Assembly: GCF_028863665.1 (NCBI RefSeq)
Contig: NZ_JARBFX010000004.1
Span: 310,001-374,000, forward strand
Reading direction: 5' to 3'
DNA length: 64,000 bases
From: Aquabacter sediminis
GTDB taxonomy: Bacteria > Pseudomonadota > Alphaproteobacteria > Rhizobiales > Xanthobacteraceae
A program made the position numbers and the translations under genes. This document shows positions 19,101 through 28,397 of this stretch, piece by piece. Each line of letters opens with the position of its first letter. The first letter of the stretch is position 1. The notes below the pieces were generated by a model. The model searched no databases and was not told where the DNA came from. It saw only the letters and a program-made list of their open reading frames with translations.

Positions 19101-19912
19101 GCACGCCCCGCACCTTTGTCGAGTTGGAAGAGGTCACCCTCTCCTATGGACGGGAGGGTCACCAGGTCCACGCGCTGGGTGAGACCAGCCTGACCATCGG
19201 GCAGGGCGATTTCGTTGCCCTGGTGGGGCCTTCGGGCTGCGGCAAGTCCACCATTTTGAAGTTGGTGACGGGCCTCATTTCCGCCACCACGGGCCATGTG
19301 TTCGTGGATGGCCGGGAAGTGGGGGCCTCGCAGGTGCGGGTGGGCATGGCGTTCCAGAATCCCACCTTGCTGCCCTGGCTCTCCATCCGCGACAACATCA
19401 TGCTGCCGCTGAAGATCGTGCCGCCCTTCCGGGCTGAGTTCCGGTCCAAGCGCCGCACCGAGTTCCGCGATCGCGCCGATGCCCTGCTCAACCAGGTGGG
19501 CCTGAAGGGCTTTGCCGATCGCTTTCCCTGGCAATTGTCCGGCGGCATGCTCCAGCGCGCCTCGCTATGCCGGGCGCTGATCCATGACCCGCAACTGCTC
19601 ATGCTGGACGAGCCCTTCGGCGCCCTCGACCAGTTCACCCGCGAGGAATTGTGGGGCGTGCTCCAGGATCTGTGGCTTGACCGCAAGCCCACCGTGATCC
19701 TCGTCACCCACGATTTGAAGGAAGCCGGCTTCCTGGCCAACCGGGTCTGCGTCATGCGCGCCCGCCCTGGCCGCATCATCGAGGATTGCCATGTGCCGTT
19801 CGCCCGGCCGCGCAACATCGAGATGACCTATGAGCCGGGCTTCGTGAGCCTGACCCAGCGCCTGCGCGAGCTGATCGTCTCCGCGCGCGAACCCGTGGAG
19901 GCCGCCCGATGA
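19097..19912 (+). CDS. ABC transporter ATP-binding protein (SsuB/TauB type)
   Basis: 271 residues. Walker A GPSGCGKST near 48, Q-loop in MAFQNPTLLPWLS, signature LSGGMLQRAS, Walker B LLMLDEPFGALD and switch histidine in VTHDLKEA. An insertion around FRAEFRSKRRTEFRDRAD between the Q-loop and the signature is typical of NMT1-type importers. Overlaps both neighbours by ATGA. It energises import by the permease that follows. Confidence 0.92.
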   Translation: MSTPRTFVELEEVTLSYGREGHQVHALGETSLTIGQGDFVALVGPSGCGKSTILKLVTGLISATTGHVFVDGREVGASQVRVGMAFQNPTLLPWLSIRDNIMLPLKIVPPFRAEFRSKRRTEFRDRADALLNQVGLKGFADRFPWQLSGGMLQRASLCRALIHDPQLLMLDEPFGALDQFTREELWGVLQDLWLDRKPTVILVTHDLKEAGFLANRVCVMRARPGRIIEDCHVPFARPRNIEMTYEPGFVSLTQRLRELIVSAREPVEAAR

Positions 19913-20682
19913 ACACCCAAGTGCGCCGCCGCCTGTCCTCAGTGGCCGTCATCATCGGCTTCTTCGTCATCTGGGAGCTGGCCTGTATCGCCTTCGGCAT
20001 CAAGGAGATCGTGCTGCCCCGGCCGACCCAGGTTGTGGCCACCCTCATCGAGCGGGCGCCCGCCATCTGGCCCCACGCGCTCCAGACCCTCTATACGACG
20101 CTGGTGGGATTTGCCCTCGGCATCGTCTCGGGCGTCGCGTTGGGGGCGCTCATCGGCTCCTCGCGTCTCGCCTATGATGCGGGCTATCCATTGCTCATCG
20201 GCTTTTCCTCGATCCCGAAGGTGGCCCTGGTGCCCATCTTCGTGCTGTGGTTCGGGGCGGGCTCCATCCCGGCCATCCTCACCGCCATGATCATGAGCCT
20301 GTTCCCCATCGTGGTGAACGTGGCGGCGGGCTTGGCCACCACCGAGCCGGAGCTGGAGGATGTGATGCGGGCGCTGCGCGCCTCCAAGATGGACATTCTC
20401 ATGAATGTGGGGCTGCCGCGCACCATGCCCTTCTTCTTCGCCTCGCTGAAGGTGTCGGTGACCTTGGCCTTCGTGGGCGCGGTGATCGCGGAGACGGTGG
20501 CCTCCAACCGGGGCATCGGCAATCTCATGATGATCGCCTCCTCCTCCTTCGACGTGCCCCTGGTCTTCGCCGGCCTCCTGGTGCTCGCGGTGCTGGGGGT
20601 GGGGCTCTACGCGCTCTTCTCCCTGATCGAGGGCCGCGTCATCGGCTGGGCGCGCCGCAAGGATGATTTCGCGGTCGGCTGA
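19909..20682 (+). CDS. ABC transporter permease (SsuC/TauC type)
   Basis: 257 residues with about six membrane segments. The coupling (EAA) loop is visible as ELEDVMRALRASKMDILMNVGLPRTMP, matching BPD-type inner-membrane components of sulfonate, taurine and pyrimidine importers. It is the only permease of the operon, so a homodimer is expected, and must serve both binding proteins if both are active. Confidence 0.92.
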   Translation: MNTQVRRRLSSVAVIIGFFVIWELACIAFGIKEIVLPRPTQVVATLIERAPAIWPHALQTLYTTLVGFALGIVSGVALGALIGSSRLAYDAGYPLLIGFSSIPKVALVPIFVLWFGAGSIPAILTAMIMSLFPIVVNVAAGLATTEPELEDVMRALRASKMDILMNVGLPRTMPFFFASLKVSVTLAFVGAVIAETVASNRGIGNLMMIASSSFDVPLVFAGLLVLAVLGVGLYALFSLIEGRVIGWARRKDDFAVG

Positions 20683-20730
20683 GGCCGGCCGGGCTTTTCA
20701 AAAAACATAAATCCCTTCCAGGAGTTGCTC

Positions 20731-21762
20731 ATGAAACGCTTGCTGCTGGCAGCGCTTGGCGCGCTGCTGCTCGCCGGTGCGTCCCCTTCCGCTCATGCCG
20801 AGCCCACCAAGATCCGCTTCACCCTGGACTGGAAGCTCCAGGGTGTGCACGCCTGGTATTACTGGGCGCTGGAGAAGGGCTACTTCAAGGCCGAGAATCT
20901 CGACGTGACCATCGACCAGGGCGAGGGCTCGGCGGCCACCGTCACCCGCATCATGTCGGGGGTCTATGATGCCGGCTTCGGCGACATCAATGCCGTCATC
21001 CAGAACGCCGCCGCCCGGCCCGCCGAGACGCCGGTCATGGTCTATATGATCTACAACAAGGCGCCGTTTGCCCTGCTCACCAAGGCGGACAGCCCCATCA
21101 AGTCCGTGAAGGACCTCGCCGGCACCAAGCTCGGCACGCCGCCGGGCGGGGCCTCCTTCAAGCTGCTGCCGCTGCTCGCCAAGGCCAATGGGCTCGATTA
21201 TGGCTCCATCGCCATCACCCAGGTGGCGCCCAACCTCCAGGAGCAGATGCTGCTGCAGGGGCAGGTGAGCACCATCGCCATCTTCTCGGCCACCAGCTAC
21301 ATGAACCTCGTGGCGCTGAAGCTCGATCCCGACAAGGACTTCCGCTGGATTTTCTATTCCGATGCCGGCATCGACCTTTATTCCAACGGCATCATGGTCT
21401 CCCAGAAGCTTGCCAAGGAGAGCCCGGAAGCGGTGAAGGGCCTCTTGCGCGCCATCAACCGGGCCATCAAGGAGACGGTGGAAAATCCCGACGCCGCCAT
21501 CGCGCTCCTGGCGGCCAAGGAACCCCTCATCAACAAGGACATCGAGACGCGCCGGCTGATCTATGTCTACAAGTCCCTCATCGACACGCCGGAGGCTCGC
21601 TCGCTCGGCCTCGGCGATGTGAGCGATGCGCGGCTTGAGACCGCCATCACGCTGATCTCCGATGCCTTCGAACTGCCGAAGAAGCCGACCCCGGCCGAGG
21701 TGTTCAACCGGGCCTTCCTGCCCCCGAAGGCCGATCGCATGCCGCCGCAGGTGGGCCAATGA
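20731..21762 (+). CDS. ABC transporter substrate-binding protein, NMT1/THI5-like (second copy)
   Basis: 343 residues from ATG at 20731 with AGGAG seven bases upstream. A signal peptide ends near SAHAEPTK. The mature protein opens [25 protein letters not shown] and is clearly paralogous to the 15.6-kb binding protein, though the ligand-lining positions differ (for example [14 protein letters not shown] against GGAANDGALKLFPAF). This suggests two related ligands for one transporter. Overlaps the next gene by ATGA. Confidence 0.88.
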   Translation: MKRLLLAALGALLLAGASPSAHAEPTKIRFTLDWKLQGVHAWYYWALEKGYFKAENLDVTIDQGEGSAATVTRIMSGVYDAGFGDINAVIQNAAARPAETPVMVYMIYNKAPFALLTKADSPIKSVKDLAGTKLGTPPGGASFKLLPLLAKANGLDYGSIAITQVAPNLQEQMLLQGQVSTIAIFSATSYMNLVALKLDPDKDFRWIFYSDAGIDLYSNGIMVSQKLAKESPEAVKGLLRAINRAIKETVENPDAAIALLAAKEPLINKDIETRRLIYVYKSLIDTPEARSLGLGDVSDARLETAITLISDAFELPKKPTPAEVFNRAFLPPKADRMPPQVGQ

Positions 21763-23204
21763 GCGCGACGCGCTCCCTCTCCTGCACCCACCTCCTGGCC
21801 GACCCGCGCGGGCCGGTCACCGGGCCGGCGCGGCTTGTCCTGGCGGATAGGCGCATCGCCGAAGTCGGTCCCGCCGCCGGGCCTGTGGACGATGTGTTCG
21901 TCATGCCGGCGCCGGTCAATGCCCATGACCATGGACGCCCGGTGCGCACCACTTCGGTGGGGGCGGGAGGCAAGCCGCTGGAGGCGTGGCTCAACTACCT
22001 CGCCCTCTTTCCCTCCGTCGATCCCTATCTGGCGGCGGCGCTGTCTCTGTCCCGCAGTGCGCTCGGCGGGTCGGGCATCGTGATGATGCATTACACCCGC
22101 GCGCAGGGTTTCACGGACCTGCCGCGCGAGGTTCAGGAGGTGGCCCGCGCCGCCCGCGACGTGGGCGTGCGGGTGGGGTTTGCCGTCTCCATGAAGGACC
22201 GCCACCCGCTCGTCTATGGCCCGAGCGAGCCTTTCCTTGCCACCATTCCCGAGCCGGCCCGCAGCGTGCTGGCCGGCCAGTTTCTCCGCGAGCCCCTGTC
22301 GCCCAAGGCCTTCATCGAACTGGCCGACGCGGTGGCCGAGGCGGCGGGCGGGCCCGACTTCGACGTGCAATACGGACCCAACGGCCCGCAATGGTGCTCG
22401 GATGCTTTGCTGGAAGCGGTGGCGGAGGCCTCTGCCCGCACCGGCCGGCGGGTGCATATGCACCTGCTGGAAACCCGCTACCAGCGGGCCTGGGCGGATG
22501 AGGCCTATCCCGGCGGCATCGTGCGGCACCTGGATTCCATCGGCCTCCTCTCCGAGCGGCTGACGCTTGCCCATTGCGTGTGGGCGCGGCCGGACGAACT
22601 GGAACTGCTGGCGGAGCGGGGCGTGACCATCGTCTCCAATCCATCCTCCAATCTGCATCTGCGCTCGGGCATCGGGCCGGTGGCGCAGATGAAGGCCAAG
22701 GGCTGCCGCGTGGCCATCGGCGTCGACGGCAAGGCGCTGGAGGAAGACGACGATGCCTTGCGGGAGATCCGCGTGGCCCACCTTCTGCACATCGGCACCG
22801 GCTTCCGCACCAAGGTCACCGCCGCCGACATTCTCGGCATGGCCCTTGTGAATGGCCGCCGCTCCGTCACCGGCCGGAACGAGGGCGGCGTGCTGGCCCC
22901 CGGCGCGCCGGCGGACCTGATCGTGCTCGATTGGGCGAAGATCGAGGATGACCGCCTGGGCGTGCCGTGCGACGTGCTGGACATGATACTGACCCGCGCC
23001 ACCGCCCGCCACGTGCGCGAGCTGATCATCGGCGGGCGCACGATCGTGCGCGATGGCGTGGTCACCGGCATCGATTATCCCGCGGTGCGGGCGGAAGTGC
23101 TGGCTCGCATGCGCGCCGCCATGCCGGACAAGGCCGCCCTTGCCGCTGCCATGCCGGCGCTCGATGCCGCCGCCGGCAAACATTTCGAACCAGGATGCTG
23201 CTGA
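21759..23204 (+). CDS. TRZ/ATZ-type metal-dependent amidohydrolase
   Basis: 481 residues. The mononuclear metal site of the AtzA/TrzN/guanine-deaminase subtype is intact: His56 and His58 in NAHDHGR, His235 in HMHLLET, His272 in LAHCVW, and Asp323 in GVDGKAL. The C-terminus carries the usual ADLIVLDW beta-sandwich part. Enzymes of this group deaminate or dehalogenate s-triazines, pyrimidines and purines, for instance ammelide to cyanuric acid. As its product would feed the ring-opening hydrolase coupled by TGATG downstream, a deaminase giving cyanuric acid or barbiturate is a reasonable inference. Substrate not determined. Confidence 0.83.
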   Translation: MSATRSLSCTHLLADPRGPVTGPARLVLADRRIAEVGPAAGPVDDVFVMPAPVNAHDHGRPVRTTSVGAGGKPLEAWLNYLALFPSVDPYLAAALSLSRSALGGSGIVMMHYTRAQGFTDLPREVQEVARAARDVGVRVGFAVSMKDRHPLVYGPSEPFLATIPEPARSVLAGQFLREPLSPKAFIELADAVAEAAGGPDFDVQYGPNGPQWCSDALLEAVAEASARTGRRVHMHLLETRYQRAWADEAYPGGIVRHLDSIGLLSERLTLAHCVWARPDELELLAERGVTIVSNPSSNLHLRSGIGPVAQMKAKGCRVAIGVDGKALEEDDDALREIRVAHLLHIGTGFRTKVTAADILGMALVNGRRSVTGRNEGGVLAPGAPADLIVLDWAKIEDDRLGVPCDVLDMILTRATARHVRELIIGGRTIVRDGVVTGIDYPAVRAEVLARMRAAMPDKAALAAAMPALDAAAGKHFEPGCC

Positions 23205-24265
23205 TGCCCATCGCCAAGGTCCACCGGATCAGCGCGGCCGGGCCCGACGACGTGTCGGGTATCGAAGCTGCCATCGCCGCCCGCCAGATCCATCCGGCGG
23301 GCATCCTCGCCATCTTCGGCAAGACCGAAGGCAATGGCTGCGTGAACGATTTCTCACGCGGCCTCGCCGTGCAGTCGCTCGGCCTGATGCTGAAAGAGCA
23401 TCTGGGCGCCTCCGCGCAGACCGTGTGCCTCGTCATGTCCGGCGGCACCGAGGGGGGCATGGCGCCCCACTGGCTGGTGTTCGAGCGGGCGGAGGGGGAG
23501 GGCACGCCCGGCCCGGCGCTCGCCATCGGCCGCACCCACACCGCCGATCTCCTGCCTGAAGACATCGGCCGCATGGGTCAGGTGCGCCAGGTGGCGGCGG
23601 CGGTGCGCCACGCCATGTCGGAAGCGGGCATCCACCGGCCGCAGGACGTGCATTTCGTGCAGGTGAAGTGCCCGCTGCTGACCATGGCCCGCGTCGCCGA
23701 GGCCAAGGCGCGCGGTGCCGATACGGCCACATCTGACACGCTGAAATCCATGGGCCTGTCGCGGGGCGCGAGCGCGCTGGGCATTGCCCTGGCGTTGGGC
23801 GAGGTGGACGAGACGGCCCTCTCCGACGCCGTCATCTGCTCCGACCTCTCGCTTTATTCGGGACGGGCGAGCTGCTCGTCCGGCATCGAGCTGATGGGCC
23901 ACGAAGTGGTGGTGCTGGGCATGTCGCCGGACTGGTCCGGCCCGCTGGCCGTCGACCATGGGGTGATGGCGGATGCCATCGATGTGGCGCCCGTGCGGGC
24001 GGCCCTTGGCCGCCTCGATGCCCTGGAGGGCGACAGGCTGGTGGCGCTGCTTGCCAAGGCCGAGGCGAGCCGCTCCGGCCGCATCCGCGGCTATCGCCAC
24101 ACCATGCTGGATGACAGCGACATCTCCTCCACCCGCCATGCGCGGGCCTATGTGGCGGGCGCGCTGGCGGGGCTCGTCGGGCTGCCGGAAATCTATGTTT
24201 CCGGCGGCGCCGAGCACCAGGGCCCCGACGGGGGCGGCCCGGCGGCGGTGATCGTCCGCCGCTGA
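23204..24265 (+). CDS. Ring-opening amidohydrolase: cyanuric acid hydrolase / barbiturase family
   Basis: 353 residues from ATG at 23204, which overlaps the previous stop (TGATG) and gives the N-terminus MPIAKVHRI, resembling the Azorhizobium enzyme; ATG at 23195 is less likely. The family is built from three repeats, each giving a Ser-Lys dyad. Candidate residues are Ser79 (VMSGGTEG) with Lys40 (FGKTEGNG), Ser225/226 (ASCSSGIE) with Lys155 (VQVKCPLL), and Ser333 (YVSGGAEHQGP) with Lys285 (AKAEASRSG). It opens cyanuric acid to carboxybiuret, or barbiturate to ureidomalonate. Similarity to characterised hydrolases, as recalled, favours cyanuric acid; sequence alone does not exclude barbiturate. 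Confidence 0.9.
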   Translation: MPIAKVHRISAAGPDDVSGIEAAIAARQIHPAGILAIFGKTEGNGCVNDFSRGLAVQSLGLMLKEHLGASAQTVCLVMSGGTEGGMAPHWLVFERAEGEGTPGPALAIGRTHTADLLPEDIGRMGQVRQVAAAVRHAMSEAGIHRPQDVHFVQVKCPLLTMARVAEAKARGADTATSDTLKSMGLSRGASALGIALALGEVDETALSDAVICSDLSLYSGRASCSSGIELMGHEVVVLGMSPDWSGPLAVDHGVMADAIDVAPVRAALGRLDALEGDRLVALLAKAEASRSGRIRGYRHTMLDDSDISSTRHARAYVAGALAGLVGLPEIYVSGGAEHQGPDGGGPAAVIVRR

Positions 24266-24282
24266 GCCGTCACTGGCTGGCC

Positions 24283-25299
24283 TCAGGCCACCAGGAAGCC
24301 GGCGCCCACCGGGTCCTCGCGGTCAATCACCCAGCGGGCGGTGCCGAGGATGGAGGCGGTGCCCTTCACGGTCGGGCGTACGAAGCGGGTGCCGTTGAGG
24401 CTGGTCTCGCCGATGAGGCAGCCCTCGAAGGTGCCCGAGCCGAGCAGCCCCTCCGAGCGGATGGTCTGGCCGATCTTCAGCGCGCCGCGCGCCTCGAACA
24501 TGGCCATCATGGCGCTGGTACCGGTGCCACCGGGAGAGCGATCCAGCTGGCCGGCGGAGAAGACGTGCACGTTCTTGTAGAAGGCGCCGGGAATGGTCGC
24601 CTCATGCCAGAAGGTGACGAAGTTGAAGTTGTTGATGTGCTTGGACGCGGGGTGCTGGATCGCCACCTTCTCGCGCAGTTGCTCGCGGGCCATGACGCCC
24701 AGGCGCGACAGCTCCGAGCCGTTCTCGGGGCAGATCTTCAGCGCCGTGCCGCGCAGGTCGATGATGCCGAAATAATTGCCGCCCCAGGAAATATCCGCCT
24801 TCAGCGCGCCGACGCCGGGCAGTTCCAGCGGCACGTCCTGCGCCGCCACATAGGCCGGCACATTCTCGAACCGCGTCCACAGGACCGTTTCGCCTTCGTT
24901 GGCCACTTCCGCCACCACCAGGCCGGCGGTGGTCTCGAAGCGGATGGTAGTGCGCCCGTTCTCGCCCCGACGCACGAGGCCAAGCGAGACCATGGCCATG
25001 GCCACCGCGATGGTGCCGTGCCCGCACATGTGGGAATACTGGGTGCCGTCGATATAGATGAGCCCGGCATCGTAATCGGTGCTGGAGGGCGGGGTCAGGA
25101 ACACGCCGAACATGTCCCGGTGCCCGCGCGGCTCGCGCATGAGGGCGCAGCGCAGCCAGTCATAATGTTCTTCGAGGAACGCGCGCTTTTCCAGGATGGT
25201 GGAGCCGGCGGGATAGGGAATGCCGGAATGGATGATGCAGAGCGGCTCACCTTCGGTGTGGGTATAGACGACGTCGAACACGTCCTGAGTGCGCATCAT
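24283..25299 (-). CDS. Proline racemase-family protein lacking the second catalytic Cys
   Basis: 338 residues from ATG at 25299 with AAGGAG upstream. The first catalytic cysteine is present, Cys92 in SHMCGHGTIA. The second position reads DRSPGGTGTSA, with Gly257 where proline racemase and 4-hydroxyproline epimerase have Cys and trans-3-hydroxyproline dehydratase has Thr. A two-base epimerase is therefore unlikely; a one-base dehydratase or another reaction on a cyclic amino acid is more plausible. Last gene of the minus-strand PotABCD-type operon, so the imported compound is probably its substrate or precursor. Confidence 0.83.
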   Translation of the reverse strand: MMRTQDVFDVVYTHTEGEPLCIIHSGIPYPAGSTILEKRAFLEEHYDWLRCALMREPRGHRDMFGVFLTPPSSTDYDAGLIYIDGTQYSHMCGHGTIAVAMAMVSLGLVRRGENGRTTIRFETTAGLVVAEVANEGETVLWTRFENVPAYVAAQDVPLELPGVGALKADISWGGNYFGIIDLRGTALKICPENGSELSRLGVMAREQLREKVAIQHPASKHINNFNFVTFWHEATIPGAFYKNVHVFSAGQLDRSPGGTGTSAMMAMFEARGALKIGQTIRSEGLLGSGTFEGCLIGETSLNGTRFVRPTVKGTASILGTARWVIDREDPVGAGFLVA

Positions 25300-25331
25300 G
25301 TGCGGGGCTCCTTGGCTGAATGGAAAGGGGG

Positions 25332-26141
25332 TCACCGGCGCTCGGACAGCATGTCCAGGCCGAGGATCAGGTCGATGAGGATGATGGCGAGGCCGGCCAC
25401 CAGGATGGTGAGCGCGGACACCGCCGCGATGGTGGGATCGATGGTGTACTGGACGTAATTGAACAGCTTCACCGGGATGGTGGTGAGGTCCGCCGTGGTG
25501 TTGAAAATGCTCAATTCCACGTTGATCCAGGAGGAGATGAAGGCGAACACTGCGCCCGCGATCACCCCCGGCCGGATCTGCGGCAGCGTCACCAGGAAGA
25601 AGGTGGTCAGCGGCCCCGCGCCAAGATCGGCGGAGGCGTCCTCCAGGCTTTTCTGGTCGTCATCCAGCAAGGGCAGCACGGCCCGCAGCACGAAGGGCGT
25701 GATGATGACCACATGGCCCACCAGCAGCGCCGCAAATGAGCGCGTGAGACCGATGGCGGTGCCGTATTGAAGCAGCGCCGCGCCCAGCACCACATGGGGC
25801 AGGACCAGGGGCGACATGAGCGTCGCGGAGAGCGCCCGGCGACCCACAAAGGCATAGCGGGCGATGGCCAGCGCGGTCGGCACCGCGAACACCACCGCCA
25901 CCAAGGTGGCCGCCGCCGCGAGCACCGTGGAGGTGACGAAGGCCGACACATAGGACGGGTCGCCCAGCATCTTGGCGTACCAGGCCAGCGTGATCCCTTG
26001 CGGCGGGAAGGCCAGATAGCTGGTGGTGGTGAGCGAGGCACCCACCAGCACCACCAAGGGCAGCATCAGGAAAGCCAGTGCCAGCAGCGAGAGGAGGCGC
26101 ACCGCGCCGGAGGCGCAGGCCAGGATCAGGCGATCGCTCAT
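25332..26141 (-). CDS. ABC transporter permease (PotC type)
   Basis: 269 residues, about six membrane segments, with the coupling loop LEDASADLGAGPLTTFFLVTLP. This loop spells the EAA motif of polyamine/betaine-class permeases. It overlaps the partner permease gene by ATGA and is followed after 32 bases by the racemase-family gene. Together with the PotB-type subunit it forms the import pore. Confidence 0.9.
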   Translation of the reverse strand: MSDRLILACASGAVRLLSLLALAFLMLPLVVLVGASLTTTSYLAFPPQGITLAWYAKMLGDPSYVSAFVTSTVLAAAATLVAVVFAVPTALAIARYAFVGRRALSATLMSPLVLPHVVLGAALLQYGTAIGLTRSFAALLVGHVVIITPFVLRAVLPLLDDDQKSLEDASADLGAGPLTTFFLVTLPQIRPGVIAGAVFAFISSWINVELSIFNTTADLTTIPVKLFNYVQYTIDPTIAAVSALTILVAGLAIILIDLILGLDMLSERR

Positions 26142-26971
26142 GCCGCCCTCCGCTCGCCGATGCGCCCGGCCAGCGCCACCAGTGCCAAGGTCAGCACCAA
26201 CATGGTGAGGGACAGCGCGCCGCCATAGTGGAAGTCGAACACCGAGCTGTATTGCTGGAAGATCAGCATGGAAAAGACGGTGATGCGCCCGCCCGAGAGC
26301 AAGGCCGGCGTCACATAGGCGCTGGCGGCCAGCGTGAAGACCAGCACCGCGCCGGAAACGAGACCGGGCAAGGTCAAGGGCAAGGTGACGGTGAAGAAGG
26401 TGGTCCAGGGCGCGGCGCCGAGATCGGCCGAGGCGTCCTCAAGGCCGGGATCGACTTTGGCCAGCGTATTGCCCACCGCCAGCACCATGAAGGGCAGGAG
26501 GATATAGACAAGGCCGATCAGGATGCCAGTCTCGGTGCCGAGGAACCGCATGGGCCGCTCCAGAAGGCCGAGCCCCACCAGCGTGTCATTGACGAGGCCA
26601 TTGCGGCCGAGCAGAACCATCCAGCCGAACGAGCGCACGATGTTGGAGGTGAAGAGCGGCACCACCAGCAGGATCACGCAGGCCCGCCGCCACGCCTTCC
26701 AGCGCACCATGCGCACCAGGTACCAGGCCAGCGGATAGCCGATCAGCACGCACAGCAAGGTGGTGAGGGCGGAGAGGCGGAAGGTGATCCAGATCACGTC
26801 CCAATGGTAGCGATCCAGCAGGATGCGGGCGTAATTGGCGAGGGTCACGTGACCCTCCCCATTGGTGAGGCTGGCGATGGCCACCACCATCATGGGCGCC
26901 AGGAAGAAGGCGGCGAAGAACAGGACCGGCAAGCCGGTGAGAAGGATGAGGGTGCGGAAGGGCGCCGTCAT
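26138..26971 (-). CDS. ABC transporter permease (PotB type)
   Basis: 277 residues from ATG at 26971, 4 bases after the ATPase stop; longer open frame upstream is inside the ATPase gene. About six membrane segments, with the coupling loop LEDASADLGAAPWTTFFTVTLP almost the same as in the partner, as expected for a heterodimeric PotBC-type pore. A longer N-terminal periplasmic region between the first two segments (TNGEGHVTLANYARILLDRY) is typical of PotB. Confidence 0.9.
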   Translation of the reverse strand: MTAPFRTLILLTGLPVLFFAAFFLAPMMVVAIASLTNGEGHVTLANYARILLDRYHWDVIWITFRLSALTTLLCVLIGYPLAWYLVRMVRWKAWRRACVILLVVPLFTSNIVRSFGWMVLLGRNGLVNDTLVGLGLLERPMRFLGTETGILIGLVYILLPFMVLAVGNTLAKVDPGLEDASADLGAAPWTTFFTVTLPLTLPGLVSGAVLVFTLAASAYVTPALLSGGRITVFSMLIFQQYSSVFDFHYGGALSLTMLVLTLALVALAGRIGERRAA

Positions 26972-26975
26972 GGGG

Positions 26976-28049
26976 CTAGGCCGCGATGAGGTGGAGATCG
27001 GCGGGATCGATGCCAATCCGCACGCTGGCACCCCGGGCAAGGCCCGCCGGCAAGGTGCCACCGAGCCGGCTCACCAGCTGCGTTTCCCCGCAGGCCAGGG
27101 TGACCATGGCGTGGCTGCCCACATGGACGATGTCGGTGACGATCGCGGTGGCCGCCAGATGGCCCGCGGGCGCGTCGACGCCCTCCAGCAGGCGCACCTG
27201 TTCGGGCCGGAGAACCGCCACGGGGGCGTTTCCCTGAGTGCGGTCCGCGAGAGGCGCGGGAAGGGGCAGGATTTGCCCGCCCAGGGTCAGGGTTGGTCGG
27301 CCATCGATGCCGGTGGCACAGGGCAGGAAATTGGCCTCGCCGATGAAGTCGGCCACGAAGCGGGTGGCCGGGCGGCGATAAATCTCCTGGCCAAGGCCCA
27401 CTTGCTCCACCCGGCCGGCATTCATCACCACGATGCGGTCGGCCATGGTCATGGCCTCTTCCTGGTCGTGGGTGACGAAGACGAAGGCGATGCCGAGCTT
27501 GGCCTGGAGCTGCTTCAGCTCGGTCTGCACCCGCTTGCGCAGCTTGTAGTCTAGCGCGCTCAGCGGCTCGTCCAGGAGCAGGAGCTTGGGCTTGTTGACG
27601 ATGGCGCGGGCGAGCGCCACCCGCTGCTGCTGGCCGCCCGACAAATGGCGGGGCAGGCGGTCGGCAAAGCCCGACAGGCCCACCAGGTCCAGGGCTTCCC
27701 CGGCCCGCATGGCGGCCTCCGCCCGGCTCGCGCCCTGGCGGCGGGGGCCATAGGCCACGTTCTCAGCCACGGTCATATGCGGGAAGAGAGCGTAATTCTG
27801 GAACACGGTGTTGAGTGGCCGACGATAGGGCGGCAATTGGGTCACGTCCTCGCCGGCGATGCGGATGGCGCCGCTCTCGGCGAGGTGGAAGCCGGCGATG
27901 CAGCGCAGGAGCGTGGTCTTGCCGCAGCCGGACGGGCCAAGCAGGGCCACGAACTCGCCCTGCTCCACGTCGAGCGAGACATCGGTGAGGGCCGCCTGCC
28001 CGCCGAAGCGCTTGGACAGGCCGGCAACGTGAAGAAGAGGAGACCGCAT
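26976..28049 (-). CDS. ABC transporter ATP-binding protein (PotA type)
   Basis: 357 residues from ATG at 28049. Walker [11 protein letters not shown]-loop [13 protein letters not shown], signature [13 protein letters not shown], Walker [13 protein letters not shown], switch VTHDQEEAM, followed by a C-terminal TOBE-type regulatory domain from about residue 245 ([14 protein letters not shown]). These features define the spermidine/putrescine/betaine importer class. It is the second gene of the transcript, 348 bases after the binding-protein gene. Confidence 0.92.
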   Translation of the reverse strand: MRSPLLHVAGLSKRFGGQAALTDVSLDVEQGEFVALLGPSGCGKTTLLRCIAGFHLAESGAIRIAGEDVTQLPPYRRPLNTVFQNYALFPHMTVAENVAYGPRRQGASRAEAAMRAGEALDLVGLSGFADRLPRHLSGGQQQRVALARAIVNKPKLLLLDEPLSALDYKLRKRVQTELKQLQAKLGIAFVFVTHDQEEAMTMADRIVVMNAGRVEQVGLGQEIYRRPATRFVADFIGEANFLPCATGIDGRPTLTLGGQILPLPAPLADRTQGNAPVAVLRPEQVRLLEGVDAPAGHLAATAIVTDIVHVGSHAMVTLACGETQLVSRLGGTLPAGLARGASVRIGIDPADLHLIAA

Positions 28050-28397
28050 GGCGGGGTTCCGGCAACCTTCATCAATGGGGCGAAGCGGCGGGCGCGGGCC
28101 CGGCCGTGGACAGGCAAAGCATCGGCCATGGCCCAGGCGCCGTGAAGCGCGGACCGTTCGTTCCTGGAAAAGAAAGGTTCGGGCGCCTGTTTGCCGGCGC
28201 ACGGTGTCGCCGTTCCGCCGGGATCGGTGATCCAGGACGGCTGAGGGCGGGGAGAGGGAGCCACGCGTCGTGTGTCAGGGCAGGAACACGGGGTGCGTTG
28301 GCTGGCCCCCTCCCCAACCGTCCCTCGCGCGCGGGAGAGGGTGGGGGAGGGCGGCGGCCGGCCTCCCGGAGCCGGCCGCCTGACCGAAGGGCGCGAT
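28050..28397. other. 348-base gap between binding-protein and ATPase genes
   Basis: I see no convincing gene here. The one clear structure is a GC-rich imperfect inverted repeat at about 28305-28350: a CCCTCCCC-rich arm, then CTCGCGCGCGGGAG at the apex, then GGGTGGGGGAGGG. It lies just past the end of the binding-protein message and is a likely stability or attenuation hairpin. Similar CCTTCCCCC/GGGGGAGGG elements occur near 16.78 kb, so this may be a dispersed repeat. Confidence 0.5.

Noticed and set aside
21759-23204. Atrazine chlorohydrolase (atzA) identity for the TRZ/ATZ enzyme
   Set aside because: Only the general metal site is shared. Nothing seen is specific for dechlorination, and the family covers many deaminases, so a gene symbol was not given.
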